DNA of 64,000 nt from an uncultured Dorea sp. (GTDB lineage: Bacteria; Bacillota; Clostridia; Lachnospirales; Lachnospiraceae), in the NCBI GenBank assembly GCA_910585725.1, contig CAJUFA010000001.1, positions 10,991 through 74,990 on the forward strand. Reading direction: 5' to 3'. The notes below the pieces were generated by a model that searched no databases, was not told where the DNA came from, and saw only the letters and a list, made by a program, of their open reading frames with translations. Position 1 is the first letter of the stretch. Each line of letters opens with the position of its first letter. Position numbers and translations under genes: made by a program. Below are positions 14,411-22,459 of this stretch, in pieces.

Positions 14411-15178
14411 TTACTGCATAGAACGTATAATACCGTCTCGATATTCATTCGGCGTCACCAGGATCGGCATATTACCCATATCTATAATCGAACGTCCGCC
14501 TTCTACTCCGGACGGTTCATTCGCAAAAAAGTGTGTATCATACATCGCGCCCTGTCCTGCTACCTGCTTAATAATCAGTACCCGCTTCTTACCCGGCCGC
14601 ACAATATCATGATATTCATGCCTCTCAGTACACTTCTCTCCCCGGAACCTCTTAAGCTTCTCCCGATAGCTCTGAATGAACTTGTCGCAGGCTCTGTGCG
14701 CCGCTGTCGGTCCCGGACGTTCCTGCCCCATACCCGCAGTAAGGGTCACGTCAAAGGAAATGATATAGTCGTCATCTCCGGGAGTTCCCGCACGGTTCAG
14801 ATACAATTGTTCCTTTAGATTACCTTCTGATGAGCCAAATTCATGACACTGCTTTCCGTTCACATCTACGCCGGTAAGCATGACATATACGCCCGTAACC
14901 GTGTGTGTAATCCCATCTCCTATCTTGCCAAGCACTTTCGCAGAGATCGGAATGATATCCATAATCGTATTCGTCCACCGGTCATGATCGCCCGGCCTAA
15001 TAATCTGAAGATCTATCTTTTCAATATATTCTTCCTCAGCCACCAATTCGTCAAGCATTTCTTTGCTGACCGTCATTCTTCCATCTACTTTTATATCATT
15101 GTGCTCGCCCCATTCTATCTCGCTCATATGGAACGCTTTGATCACAAGTTTTCTCAGATCCTTCACTTCATCAGCCAA
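14411..15178 (-). CDS. prdD: D-proline reductase operon protein PrdD
   Basis: This 255-aa protein is homologous to the N-terminal (45-kDa) part of PrdA without its leading carrier-like extension. Shared stretches include DPIIP-like TIMDIIPISAK, GVYVMLTGVDVNG, EFGSSEG, QERPGPTAAH and RPGKKRVLIIKQVAGQGAMYD. It ends in DGIIRSMQ, aligning with DGCIHALT just before the PrdA cleavage cysteine. So prdD plus prdE together equal one PrdA, split exactly at the processing site. No enzymatic role is proven for PrdD. A strong hairpin separates it from prdB. Confidence 0.93.
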   Translation of the reverse strand: MADEVKDLRKLVIKAFHMSEIEWGEHNDIKVDGRMTVSKEMLDELVAEEEYIEKIDLQIIRPGDHDRWTNTIMDIIPISAKVLGKIGDGITHTVTGVYVMLTGVDVNGKQCHEFGSSEGNLKEQLYLNRAGTPGDDDYIISFDVTLTAGMGQERPGPTAAHRACDKFIQSYREKLKRFRGEKCTERHEYHDIVRPGKKRVLIIKQVAGQGAMYDTHFFANEPSGVEGGRSIIDMGNMPILVTPNEYRDGIIRSMQ

Positions 15179-15199
15179 TTAAGTCACCCCCTATTTATA

Positions 15200-15230
15200 A
15201 AAGGGCAGATACATCATACATCTGCCCTTT
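15200..15230 (-). terminator. Attenuator-like hairpin between prdB and prdD
   Basis: AAAGGGCAGAT (15200-15210) pairs perfectly with ATCTGCCCTTT (15220-15230) over 11 bp. On the minus strand it is followed by TTTTATAAATAG, so it resembles an intrinsic terminator. Lying inside the prd operon, it would set lower prdDE than prdAB transcript levels or stabilise the 3' end of the upstream message. Confidence 0.75.
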
Positions 15231-15314
15231 GACATCTCGCTATCCCGATAATCCTTTGTATAACCCAAATTATCAGCATTCAAAATCATCTTACTGGTAT
15301 AGTTTTATATCTGC

Positions 15315-16040
15315 TTATACCTTTGCAATATACTCAAACGGCAACGGAACAATCTTTCCAGGCGTCTGAATCTCCACTAACTGCTCCAGAGTTGCCTTTA
15401 CAATCTGTGTCTGCTGTTCTACATTGTTCGGAGCGCCTGCGTTTGCACCCATAGGAACAAGCGGAGCTACCGCACGAGGAGTACCGGTCTGACGAACAAC
15501 CGGCGGAAGAGCTGCAATAATAATCGTAGGAATTCCAGCTTCTTCAATCGCTCTCTGCACCAATACTGCAGAGCGGTGGCAGGTACCTCAGCCAGCGGTG
15601 AGGACTACTGCGTCTACTTCCTCTTCTTTAAACATCTGCGCTATAGCCGGCCCTGTCTCGCCTTTAAATTTCTCCTGGTTTCCGCCGCCGCCCATGAATC
15701 CTGCGTGTACAGGTGCACAAGCCTTAATAAATCCTTCCTTTGCCAACTCATGGATTCTGTCGATCGGGAACATGCAGTTGATGTCCTTGTTAACGTCACT
15801 GTTATCATACCCGCCGTGTGATACCATAAGTTCACTGGACGGCATATCATCTGTAACTTTTCTCCAAGTAAAATCGCCTGCCAGATTAAATCTTTCCTGC
15901 TCCTTATGATGAACGCCTGCTGCTGTAGCAAGAGCAATGGTCATATCTTTTAACTCTTTCGTAACAGGAGCCCATACAGACGGTGGAGTGATAGGAACAA
16001 ATATCTCTGACTGCATTCCTTTAACTAATGTTAAACTCAT
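15315..16040 (-). CDS. prdB: D-proline reductase selenoprotein subunit PrdB (in-frame UGA = Sec151)
   Basis: One 241-aa gene interrupted by a single in-frame TGA at 15588-15590. Both halves match PrdB and the total length is that of the family. Decoding the TGA gives TAG-Sec-GTCHRS, with Sec151 and Cys154 in a UxxC redox motif. PrdB carries the active-site selenocysteine that attacks the pyruvoyl-bound D-proline ring to yield 5-aminovalerate. A SECIS-like hairpin follows the UGA. The window supplies all decoding factors (selA, selB, selD, tRNA-Sec). It lies 2 nt after the 98-aa gene. Standard gene callers will split it at the TGA. Confidence 0.96.
15553..15573 (-). promoter_or_regulatory. SECIS-like hairpin of prdB
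   Basis: On the minus strand CTCTGCA (15567-15573) pairs with TGCAGAG (15553-15559), a perfect 7-bp stem with the apical loop GTATTGG. It starts 14 nt after the UGA at 15588-15590, close to the spacing of bacterial SECIS elements bound by SelB. The G-T in the loop fits the general bacterial pattern. Confidence 0.75.
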
Positions 16041-16042
16041 TG

Positions 16043-16336
16043 TTATACCTCCTTATTGTTCTGGTTCTTTTCGCGCATCTCTTTCTGACGCCGCGTATAA
16101 GTGTCAAGGTTACTTACATACTTCTCATTGACTTCCGATCCAAGCTGTTCCACAAAACTCATATTCCATGCAACCTCCTGACCGACTTTAATGGGATAAT
16201 CGCTGATGAACATGCGCATCGGTACCTTCAAATATCCCAACCGACCCTTCAGGTCAATCGCTACCGAACCGTCGTGTACTTCGACGATCACGCCTTCCAT
16301 CCGAATAATCTTATCGCCATATTTTAAATCTGCCAT
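16043..16336 (-). CDS. Small protein between prdA and prdB (CBO2463/CBO2479-like)
   Basis: A 97-aa soluble protein from the ATG at 16336, with GGGTG a few nt upstream. An upstream in-frame GTG at 16345 is less likely. The sequence has a beta-rich N-terminal half (GDKIIRMEGVIVEVHDGSVAID, shown here in part) and a charged helical C-terminus (RRQKEMREKN). A small gene at this place between prdA and prdB is a regular feature of clostridial proline reductase operons, listed as the CBO2463/CBO2479 domain family from memory. No activity is known. Its tight spacing (15 nt after prdA, 2 nt before prdB) argues for a role in assembly or processing. Confidence 0.8.
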   Translation of the reverse strand: MADLKYGDKIIRMEGVIVEVHDGSVAIDLKGRLGYLKVPMRMFISDYPIKVGQEVAWNMSFVEQLGSEVNEKYVSNLDTYTRRQKEMREKNQNNKEV

Positions 16337-16351
16337 GCTTTTCACCCGACT

Positions 16352-18208
16352 TTAGTCATATTTTTCCTTACGCTTCTGGCTCATTGGCAGAGACTGCTCA
16401 TTCTCAACCAGCTTCAATCCTTTTCCTGTTACACTCTCAATTGCTTCTACGTTAGAAGTCTTTACATTTGGATTCCACTTTTTCTCAGCTGCCTTCACGT
16501 CTTCTCCGCCCATCGCATTCTTCAGCATCTGTAATGCACGAACCGCATCCTCCGGACAAAGTGTATTACAAGCAAGAACTTCGTTCTCAATACCAGATTC
16601 AGACTTATTGTTGTCAACCATGTGCGTCATATACTTATTACCAACTACAAGAGCGCCCTGTACGGCACAGAAGGACATTCCTACTACAGGGATTCCTCTC
16701 ATACCGATCTGCTCATGGTGGCTTGCAAAGTCGATGTGGTTATTACCAAAGCCCTCTGTCGTAACAAACGCTCCGTCTACATCCAGCATCTCGCAAATCT
16801 GACCTACACGCTTGGATACATAGAATTTCTCTGCATTAATCTGCGGACTTCCAACGAAGATAACGCCGCAAAGGTCAATCTCTTCATCATGCAGCGCTTC
16901 CAGAACCAACGGCTCTCTCCAATAATGCCTGGACATCTCTTTTGATGCCGGTCCGATACATGTAAGAGCATGGATACATCCGTCAAGAACCTCCAACGGA
17001 GATACGGCTACCGGAACATTACCAAGGTCAACATTAGGCTTTGCACCCAATACGCCAACCGGCTCTACCGGAAGAATCAGATTATCATGCATAGCTCCCT
17101 GTCCCATGATCTCCTTAACGATAACCACTTTCTTCTTTCCAGGTCTTCTGTACTGGTCAAACTGCTCCGTATCTACTACAAGAGACTCATCCAGCTTCTT
17201 CAGGCACTCACGAATCTCCTGTGTAATAATATCGCTTGCAGTATGCGCTGCCAGCGGGCCAGGTCTCTCCATGTTCGTACCTTCTTTAACCGTAACCTGA
17301 GTCTTGATGAAGATCTCACCCTTCTCTGGCGCTCCCGGACGTCCCCACATGATGTTCTCATCAAGATAACCCTCGGAAGAACCAAACTCACCAATCTGAA
17401 CACCATTTGCATCTGTACCGGTTACCATCATAACAACACCGTCAAGAACTCTTGTAACACCGGCTCCGAGCTCATCTTCGCCCTCTTTCGTGGCGATTGG
17501 CTGAACATCCATAATCGTCTCGGAATATGTGTGATACTGCTCTGGTGTGATAATATCAATCTTCAAATCATATACCAGCCTCTGAGAGTCGATACATTCT
17601 TTCTCGATACCTTCACGGATATAGAGTGTTGTTCCGTCGATCTTCGTCTCCGGTCCCCTCTTTACTTCCGTAATGTTAAAATGCTTTCTTGTCAGGCTTC
17701 TGACCAACTTCGGCTCCTGCTCTGATACTGCCGCTGCTGCCGCTGCTGCCGGTACCGCCGCACCCGCCGGCGCTGCTGCCGCCGCACTTCCGCCGCCAAG
17801 CGCTCCTACCGGAATCTCAAGGTCAATATCTTTGCCCTCTCCGATATGAATCTTCAACACTCCGCCTGGTACTGACGGCGCTGCTGGCGCTGCCGGTGCT
17901 GCTGCTGGCGCCGGAGCTTCTTCCGCTGCCTTCTCTTCGGCTGCAGGTACGCTTGGCGCTTTTGCACCTTCTACAACATCCGCTGTAAGCGGGCAAAGTG
18001 AATCACAAGTTTTTGTGAGTTTTGCTCCCAGAACCTCCTCAATGGTAAGGCAGCCATCCAGGTTCAGTAACCCTGAATCTACCAGATCATCAAAGATCGC
18101 CGGATCTTCCAAATTCGCTGGTTCAATCGTAATGCCGCCTTCGGCTCTACAGCATAATACTGCCGGATCATGAGCATGAGCTTTCGCTGTTTCAGCTGTG
18201 ATTGACAT
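16352..18208 (-). CDS. prdA: D-proline reductase proprotein PrdA
   Basis: A 618-aa proprotein from the ATG at 18208 (AAGGAGG upstream). The N-terminal part holds two Ala/Pro-rich linkers (about residues 90-125 and 145-170) around a compact beta segment, resembling a mobile carrier module. Then comes the proline reductase core. Known PrdA is cleaved before a cysteine that becomes a pyruvoyl group. Here the matching site is Thr416-Cys417 (ALT/CIGPASKE; codon 16958-16960), leaving a 202-residue (about 23 kDa) C-terminal chain, as in the C. sticklandii enzyme. It works with PrdB to reduce D-proline. PrdD and PrdE are its paralogous halves. Confidence 0.96.
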   Translation of the reverse strand: MSITAETAKAHAHDPAVLCCRAEGGITIEPANLEDPAIFDDLVDSGLLNLDGCLTIEEVLGAKLTKTCDSLCPLTADVVEGAKAPSVPAAEEKAAEEAPAPAAAPAAPAAPSVPGGVLKIHIGEGKDIDLEIPVGALGGGSAAAAAPAGAAVPAAAAAAAVSEQEPKLVRSLTRKHFNITEVKRGPETKIDGTTLYIREGIEKECIDSQRLVYDLKIDIITPEQYHTYSETIMDVQPIATKEGEDELGAGVTRVLDGVVMMVTGTDANGVQIGEFGSSEGYLDENIMWGRPGAPEKGEIFIKTQVTVKEGTNMERPGPLAAHTASDIITQEIRECLKKLDESLVVDTEQFDQYRRPGKKKVVIVKEIMGQGAMHDNLILPVEPVGVLGAKPNVDLGNVPVAVSPLEVLDGCIHALTCIGPASKEMSRHYWREPLVLEALHDEEIDLCGVIFVGSPQINAEKFYVSKRVGQICEMLDVDGAFVTTEGFGNNHIDFASHHEQIGMRGIPVVGMSFCAVQGALVVGNKYMTHMVDNNKSESGIENEVLACNTLCPEDAVRALQMLKNAMGGEDVKAAEKKWNPNVKTSNVEAIESVTGKGLKLVENEQSLPMSQKRKEKYD

Positions 18209-18438
18209 ATTGTTTTCCCTCCTTGTTTGGTCAGTGCATCCCTTTCGGGACACATTCATAATAATGATACCCTTACCGGCATACTCTAATACATGCCGTC
18301 AGGTCTGCGCATATCGCGCATATTGCATATATACAGCCGCTTACGGCCGAAGACCTCTCCTTCTCCAGGCAGAAGAATCGGGGGCCTTCTGCCCTTACCG
18401 CCCGCAGCAGTAATACCAATCATTTATATTTCAAGATA
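18209..18438 (-). other. prdC-prdA spacer with clustered hairpins
   Basis: The 230-nt spacer holds no gene. Three hairpins are visible on the transcribed strand: GGCAGAAG/CTTCTGCC, TGCGC/GCGCA around GATAT, and CGGCAT/ATGCCG. None is followed by a clear T tract. They may be mRNA-processing or stabilising structures allowing separate levels of PrdC and PrdA. In C. difficile this region carries the prdR activator gene, which is absent here. Confidence 0.55.
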
Positions 18439-19848
18439 TTATTTACCGTTCGGAAGCTGATCTACCTGCTTCGAAACTCTCAAAGTCCTGTAAAGCGCGT
18501 GACCAACCGTCCTCATCACATGGTCTGTCTGGTGGAATACCTTAAGCCCCATCTTCGGACCGGACGCCATAACCGTATTTGAACAATCAGAACAGTTTCC
18601 AATGATAATGTATTCGCATTTATCCTTCTTAAACTGCATGTTGTTCTTCACCTGTCCCGGACAATTTCCAGGCCTTAAGCACTTAAGCGGCGCTCCCGGC
18701 TTGTTCTCGATCGCCTGTTTACATCTGCAGACCGATACCACTTTGCCGTTCATCTTCTCCGCGATCTCTCTCATACGCTCTTCGCTTCCTCCGCAGGCAC
18801 ACACAAGGAGACCTACATTCGCTCCATGAAGATCCGGGAACTCAATAGTCACGAGGATACCGCCTGTTGTCTTCGTGATCGGTGCGTCGAGTTCCGTAGA
18901 TTTACCTGTGAAAGCGCCTCCCATGATGATCTCGCCGTATACTCCGTCGATGCCGCCCGCTTTCTCTATCAGTTCCCCTACGCTTACGCCTACCGGAACG
19001 TCCATGAATACATGCGCAGCGTTGCCGCCGTTAATCTTGCCGCGCACAGTCAGATTCTTGGTGATACACGGTTTCTTCTCATCGACAGCCTCCGCAATCT
19101 TAGCCGCCGTCTCAAGGTTCACTACGACTGATCTTGCCGCTGACGGCAGCTGCATGGTCGTAAGATTCACACCCAGACACTCTCTTACTACCGCGCGTTC
19201 CTCTCCCATCGGGTAGATATCCGGCAGAAGATGAATCGTTATGTCGGATTCATCCGCAATCGCTTTCCGCAATATCTCAATAGCCTTCTCATTTTTCTTT
19301 TTAATCGCAAATATCGCTTTATCCGCATGTGTGATTTCCATACAATACTTCACGCCGCGGACCACCTTATCACACTGCTCTTCAATCTGCCTGATATTGT
19401 GCTCCAATCCAGGCTCGCATTCCGCGGCGTTGATCAGGATGTAGCTGTGCTCCAGCTTGAAATCCGCAGGAAGTTCCGGGTTAATCTCCGGGTCCAGCTC
19501 AGCCATCTCTGTCTCCGCCAGGTTGATTCCAAGCTTCACCCCTGTCGGGAATCCGGCGCCTCCCATACCGACAATACCGGCCTCTTTTACCAACGCCAGT
19601 TTATCGTTCTCGTCAGGCACTTCAATCGGCACGAACTCGTCCATCTGCTCTTCATCCGGCTTAATGACGATTCTGTCTTCCAGAACTTCTTCCACTACGC
19701 CGTACACACTTGAAAAGATGTTCGCGCCAAGTCCTGCCGGCGTCGCGATCTTCGTTCCCTTTTTAACAACGTCCCCAGCTTTCACGATCGCCTGACACGG
19801 AGCTCCAACATGCTGACGCAGCAAAATCTGTACATTTCCCATTGCCAT
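18439..19848 (-). CDS. prdC: RnfC-like electron-transfer protein PrdC
   Basis: A 469-aa protein related to RnfC/NqrF-type electron-transfer subunits: an N-terminal barrel-sandwich segment, then GMGGAGFPTGVK (94-105, flavin/NADH-site-like), EPGLEHN, and a cysteine-rich C-terminal part. That part has VCACGG, VCRCK, CLRPGNCPG and GNCSDC motifs. PrdC is thought to pass electrons to the proline reductase and link it to the Rnf complex. No in-frame UGA occurs, so this copy is not a selenoprotein. A second ATG 6 nt in (19842) has equally good spacing from AAAGGAG. It is the first prd gene after the tRNA-Sec gene. Confidence 0.92.
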   Translation of the reverse strand: MAMGNVQILLRQHVGAPCQAIVKAGDVVKKGTKIATPAGLGANIFSSVYGVVEEVLEDRIVIKPDEEQMDEFVPIEVPDENDKLALVKEAGIVGMGGAGFPTGVKLGINLAETEMAELDPEINPELPADFKLEHSYILINAAECEPGLEHNIRQIEEQCDKVVRGVKYCMEITHADKAIFAIKKKNEKAIEILRKAIADESDITIHLLPDIYPMGEERAVVRECLGVNLTTMQLPSAARSVVVNLETAAKIAEAVDEKKPCITKNLTVRGKINGGNAAHVFMDVPVGVSVGELIEKAGGIDGVYGEIIMGGAFTGKSTELDAPITKTTGGILVTIEFPDLHGANVGLLVCACGGSEERMREIAEKMNGKVVSVCRCKQAIENKPGAPLKCLRPGNCPGQVKNNMQFKKDKCEYIIIGNCSDCSNTVMASGPKMGLKVFHQTDHVMRTVGHALYRTLRVSKQVDQLPNGK

Positions 19849-20081
19849 CTCTCTCCTTTGCTATTTCTTTATTAAGTAAAAACAAAACCTTTCAGTTCGT
19901 TTACTTTCTGAAGATAAACAAACTCTATAAACTTTATATCTTTCTATATCTTTCTTACTCAATTATATTTTCGTATAATATTTTATATTTTTCCGTTCGC
20001 AGCTTTCATCTATTCATTGAAAAAATCTATATCTTCCGAAAGCTCCGCGTTCAGGTTCATCTCGTCAATTTAATATTTTTT

Positions 20082-20179
20082 TGGCGAGGGCATGTGGGAA
20101 TCGAACCCACCCAGGACGCTCTTAACGCCCCACACTGGTTTTGAAGACCAGGAGGCACACCAGTCACCCATCTACCCCC
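20082..20179 (-). tRNA. selC: tRNA-Sec (anticodon TCA)
   Basis: A 98-nt tRNA with the selenocysteine-specific shape: anticodon loop CTTCAAA with TCA, a long extra arm (GGGGCGTTAAGAGCGTCC region), T-arm GTGGG-TTCGATT-CCCAC and an encoded 3' GCCA. The extended acceptor stem pairs GGGGGTA with TGCCCTC using G-T pairs. It reads UGA as Sec in PrdB and SelD and sits about 230 nt upstream of prdC on the same strand. Confidence 0.95.
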
Positions 20180-20193
20180 ATAAATGTGATATA

Positions 20194-20222
20194 ACCTTAA
20201 CATAGTTTTCTACTAATTTCAA
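20194..20222 (-). promoter_or_regulatory. Promoter of the tRNA-Sec gene (and perhaps prdC)
   Basis: On the minus strand TTGAAA (20217-20222), a 17-nt spacer and TAAGGT (20194-20199) lie about 15 nt before the tRNA 5' end. I see no convincing promoter or sigma-54 GG/GC pair between the tRNA and prdC, so read-through from here may supply the prd operon. Confidence 0.55.
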
Positions 20223-20257
20223 CACTTTTTTTATATTTTTATAATACCAAAAAAGCA

Positions 20258-20286
20258 TTGACTTTTCAAGGGTTTTCGGTCATAAT
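20258..20286 (+). promoter_or_regulatory. Promoter of prdF
   Basis: TTGACT (20258-20263), a 17-nt spacer and CATAAT (20281-20286) form a good SigA promoter, giving an unusually long 5' leader of about 270 nt. Confidence 0.8.
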
Positions 20287-20566
20287 AGGGATAAGTAAAT
20301 TGAACGGTATACTAGAACGCAGTCTATTTGTTGATTTCCTGTCGGTTTTACAGAGATTTACATCATAATTTACATTATAAAAACAGGGTTTCAATTGTCG
20401 CCCATAGACATTTTTTCTGCTTTTCAATCCGGCTTTTGTTGAAAAGCAGATCATAAATTCGCAAAAGACACTGCGGGTATTGTTGGGGAAATCCCACGGT
20501 GTTTTTGATACATTTATAGAATTTATCTATAAAGAATATTTTAACAATCCAGGAGGTACAAGAATT

Positions 20567-21601
20567 ATGGAATTAAAAGCAAACGTTAATTTCGATCGAT
20601 TCGAAAGTGCATTGCAGGTAGTTGACGCTCACACTGTAGGTGAGTTCTGCCGTGTTGTAATCGGCGGTTTTCCGGAACCGGAAGGAAACACGATGATTGA
20701 AAAGAAGAAATGGATGGAAGAGAATTACGATCAGGTTCGTACCGCTCTGATGTTTGAGCCTCGCGGACATCATGATATGTTCGGCGCATTCTTATGTGAA
20801 CCAGTAAACAAAGAAGCTGACTTCGGCGTTATGTTCATGGATACAGGCGGATATCTGAACATGTGCGGTCACTGTACGATCGGCGCCGTAACCGTAGCTG
20901 TTGAAGCCGGACTCGTAGAATCCAAGGAAGGCGAGAACGAGGTCGTGCTGGAAGCTCCTGCAGGATTGATCCGCACGAAAGCTATCGTAAAAGACGGTAA
21001 GGTTGAGAACGTTACATTAACCAACGTTCCTTCTTTCGTATACAAAGAAAATCAGAAGGTAACGGTTGACGGAAAAGAGATCGAGTTTACAATTTCCTTC
21101 GGCGGAAGCTTCTTCGCACTGGTTGACACCACAAAGCTTGATCTCGGCGAGATCAATCCAAAGACTGTTCCGGAATACACCAAGCTCGGCATGAAGATGT
21201 TAGAGATCATTAACAAAGAGATCCCGATCCAGCATCCTCTCCTTGACATCACGAGCGTCGATCTGGTTGAATTCTACGGTCCGACTCCGAACCCGGAGAA
21301 AGCTACTATGAGAAACGTTGTTATCTTCGGCGACGCTATGGCAGACCGCTCTCCATGCGGAACCGGCACAAGCGCAAAACTGGCTACACTCCATCATTGG
21401 GGCGAGATCAAGGTCGGCGAGGAGTTCATATACGAAAGCTTCATCGGCTCCTTATTCAAGGGCGTAATCAAAGAGACGACGAAAGTCGGTGATTTCGACG
21501 CTGTTATTCCTATGATCACAGGAAGCTGCTACCTGACAGGCGTTGCAACTTATCTGATTGATCCGACAGATCCGTTGAAATATGGTTTCCAGGTAGGTTA
21601 A
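20567..21601 (+). CDS. prdF: Proline racemase
   Basis: A 344-aa enzyme interconverting L- and D-proline, which feeds D-proline to PrdAB. Both catalytic cysteines of the proline racemase family are present: Cys100 in NMCGHCTIG and Cys264 in DRSPCGTGTSAK. I chose the ATG at 20567 because AGGAGG lies about 10 nt upstream. The reading frame stays open back to 20480, but that extension does not look like the family. Length fits proline racemase (about 335). It is transcribed divergently from tRNA-Sec and the prd operon and is followed by a TetR regulator. Confidence 0.95.
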   Translation: MELKANVNFDRFESALQVVDAHTVGEFCRVVIGGFPEPEGNTMIEKKKWMEENYDQVRTALMFEPRGHHDMFGAFLCEPVNKEADFGVMFMDTGGYLNMCGHCTIGAVTVAVEAGLVESKEGENEVVLEAPAGLIRTKAIVKDGKVENVTLTNVPSFVYKENQKVTVDGKEIEFTISFGGSFFALVDTTKLDLGEINPKTVPEYTKLGMKMLEIINKEIPIQHPLLDITSVDLVEFYGPTPNPEKATMRNVVIFGDAMADRSPCGTGTSAKLATLHHWGEIKVGEEFIYESFIGSLFKGVIKETTKVGDFDAVIPMITGSCYLTGVATYLIDPTDPLKYGFQVG

Positions 21602-21691
21602 TTATTGAGAATTATCTAAAGGCTGGAGTTTGCTGATTTTCATCCATATTCCAGTTTCAAAAATGAAACACAGGATTTTTGAGTATATTCT

Positions 21692-21720
21692 TTGCATTTT
21701 ATATAAAGATATGTTATACT
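21692..21720 (+). promoter_or_regulatory. Promoter of the TetR-family gene
   Basis: TTGCAT (21692-21697), 17 nt, TATACT (21715-21720). The leader then contains GAAGCGG/CCGCTTC, a perfect 7-bp stem just upstream of the start region. Confidence 0.85.
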
Positions 21721-21803
21721 CAATAAGCAAGGAAGCGGGTTAAGGGGATAATCCGCTTCTCTTCTTATTAAATGGTATGCCATATATGAAAGGAATGATG
21801 CCA

Positions 21804-22391
21804 ATGCCACGCAAAAGGCGATCAACAAAGAACCGTATTATCAAGTCAGCATGGAATCTGTTTTATAAGAACGGTTACGACAACACTACTGTGGAAGACA
21901 TTATCGCAGCATCCAAGACGTCCAAAGGCACTTTCTATCATTATTTCAAAGGAAAGGAAGCTCTTTTAAATTCCCTCTCTGATCTTTTTGACCAGAAATA
22001 TGAAGAATTATCTTCAACTATTGACCCGGATATGTCAGCTTACGATAAGTTACTTCTTTTGAACCACGAACTGTTTTATATGATCGAAAGCAGCGTTGAT
22101 ATCCATCTTCTTGCATACCTCTATTCTTCACAGCTTATTACCAGGGATAAGAAATCTCTGGCCGATAACAAGAGGTTTTATTACAAATGGATTACGGAGA
22201 TTCTGGACGAAGCGCTTAAGAACGGGGAATTCAGCAATACCAGCTCGGCGGAAGAGCTGATGGACATCTATGCTATGTACGAACGGGCGCTGCTTTATGA
22301 CTGGGCTCTTTTCAAAGGTAAGTTTTCACTTACAAAACACAGCGATAAGCTTCTGCCGCATGTGTTAGATATATTTGTTAAAGGAGTATGA
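21804..22391 (+). CDS. TetR/AcrR-family transcriptional regulator
   Basis: A 195-aa protein from the ATG at 21804, preceded by AAAGGA. Earlier ATGs at 21777-21798 would place the ribosome-binding site inside the gene. The N-terminal DNA-binding helix-turn-helix is typical (AWNLFYKNGYDNTTVEDII, then TSKGTFYHYFKGKEALL), with an all-helical ligand domain behind it. The position right after prdF suggests control of prdF or of proline or selenium genes, but TetR proteins often act on neighbours of unrelated role. Inference only. Confidence 0.88.
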   Translation: MPRKRRSTKNRIIKSAWNLFYKNGYDNTTVEDIIAASKTSKGTFYHYFKGKEALLNSLSDLFDQKYEELSSTIDPDMSAYDKLLLLNHELFYMIESSVDIHLLAYLYSSQLITRDKKSLADNKRFYYKWITEILDEALKNGEFSNTSSAEELMDIYAMYERALLYDWALFKGKFSLTKHSDKLLPHVLDIFVKGV

Positions 22392-22413
22392 TTATGGATG
22401 CCATACCTTAAAA

Positions 22414-22453
22414 GACAGGTACGTTCACAAAGGAACCTACCTGTCTCTTTTTT
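22414..22453 (+). terminator. Terminator after the TetR gene
   Basis: GACAGGTACGTTC (22414-22426) pairs with GAACCTACCTGTC (22433-22445) with one mismatch, followed by CTTTTTT. It lies just before the convergent DUF3343 gene stop. Confidence 0.92.
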
Positions 22454-22459
22454 GATTCT

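Larger units (their letters stand above)
20180..20566. other. Divergent region between tRNA-Sec and prdF, with a structured prdF leader
   Basis: No gene is visible. Two back-to-back promoters (20194-20222 minus, 20258-20286 plus) occupy the left part. The prdF leader of about 270 nt contains a perfect 12-bp stem, TCTGCTTTTCAA (20416-20427) with TTGAAAAGCAGA (20439-20450), and a small TGGG/CCCA hairpin near 20490. It may be an attenuator or a ligand-responsive leader. It matches no riboswitch I recognise. Confidence 0.6.

Noticed and set aside
15315..15563. Separate small gene or pseudogene downstream of a truncated prdB
   Set aside because: The two pieces join through one in-frame UGA at the known PrdB Sec position with a SECIS-like hairpin, so it is one selenoprotein.
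20416..20450. Intrinsic terminator upstream of prdF
   Set aside because: The stem is perfect but no T tract follows on the plus strand; it is more likely a leader structure.
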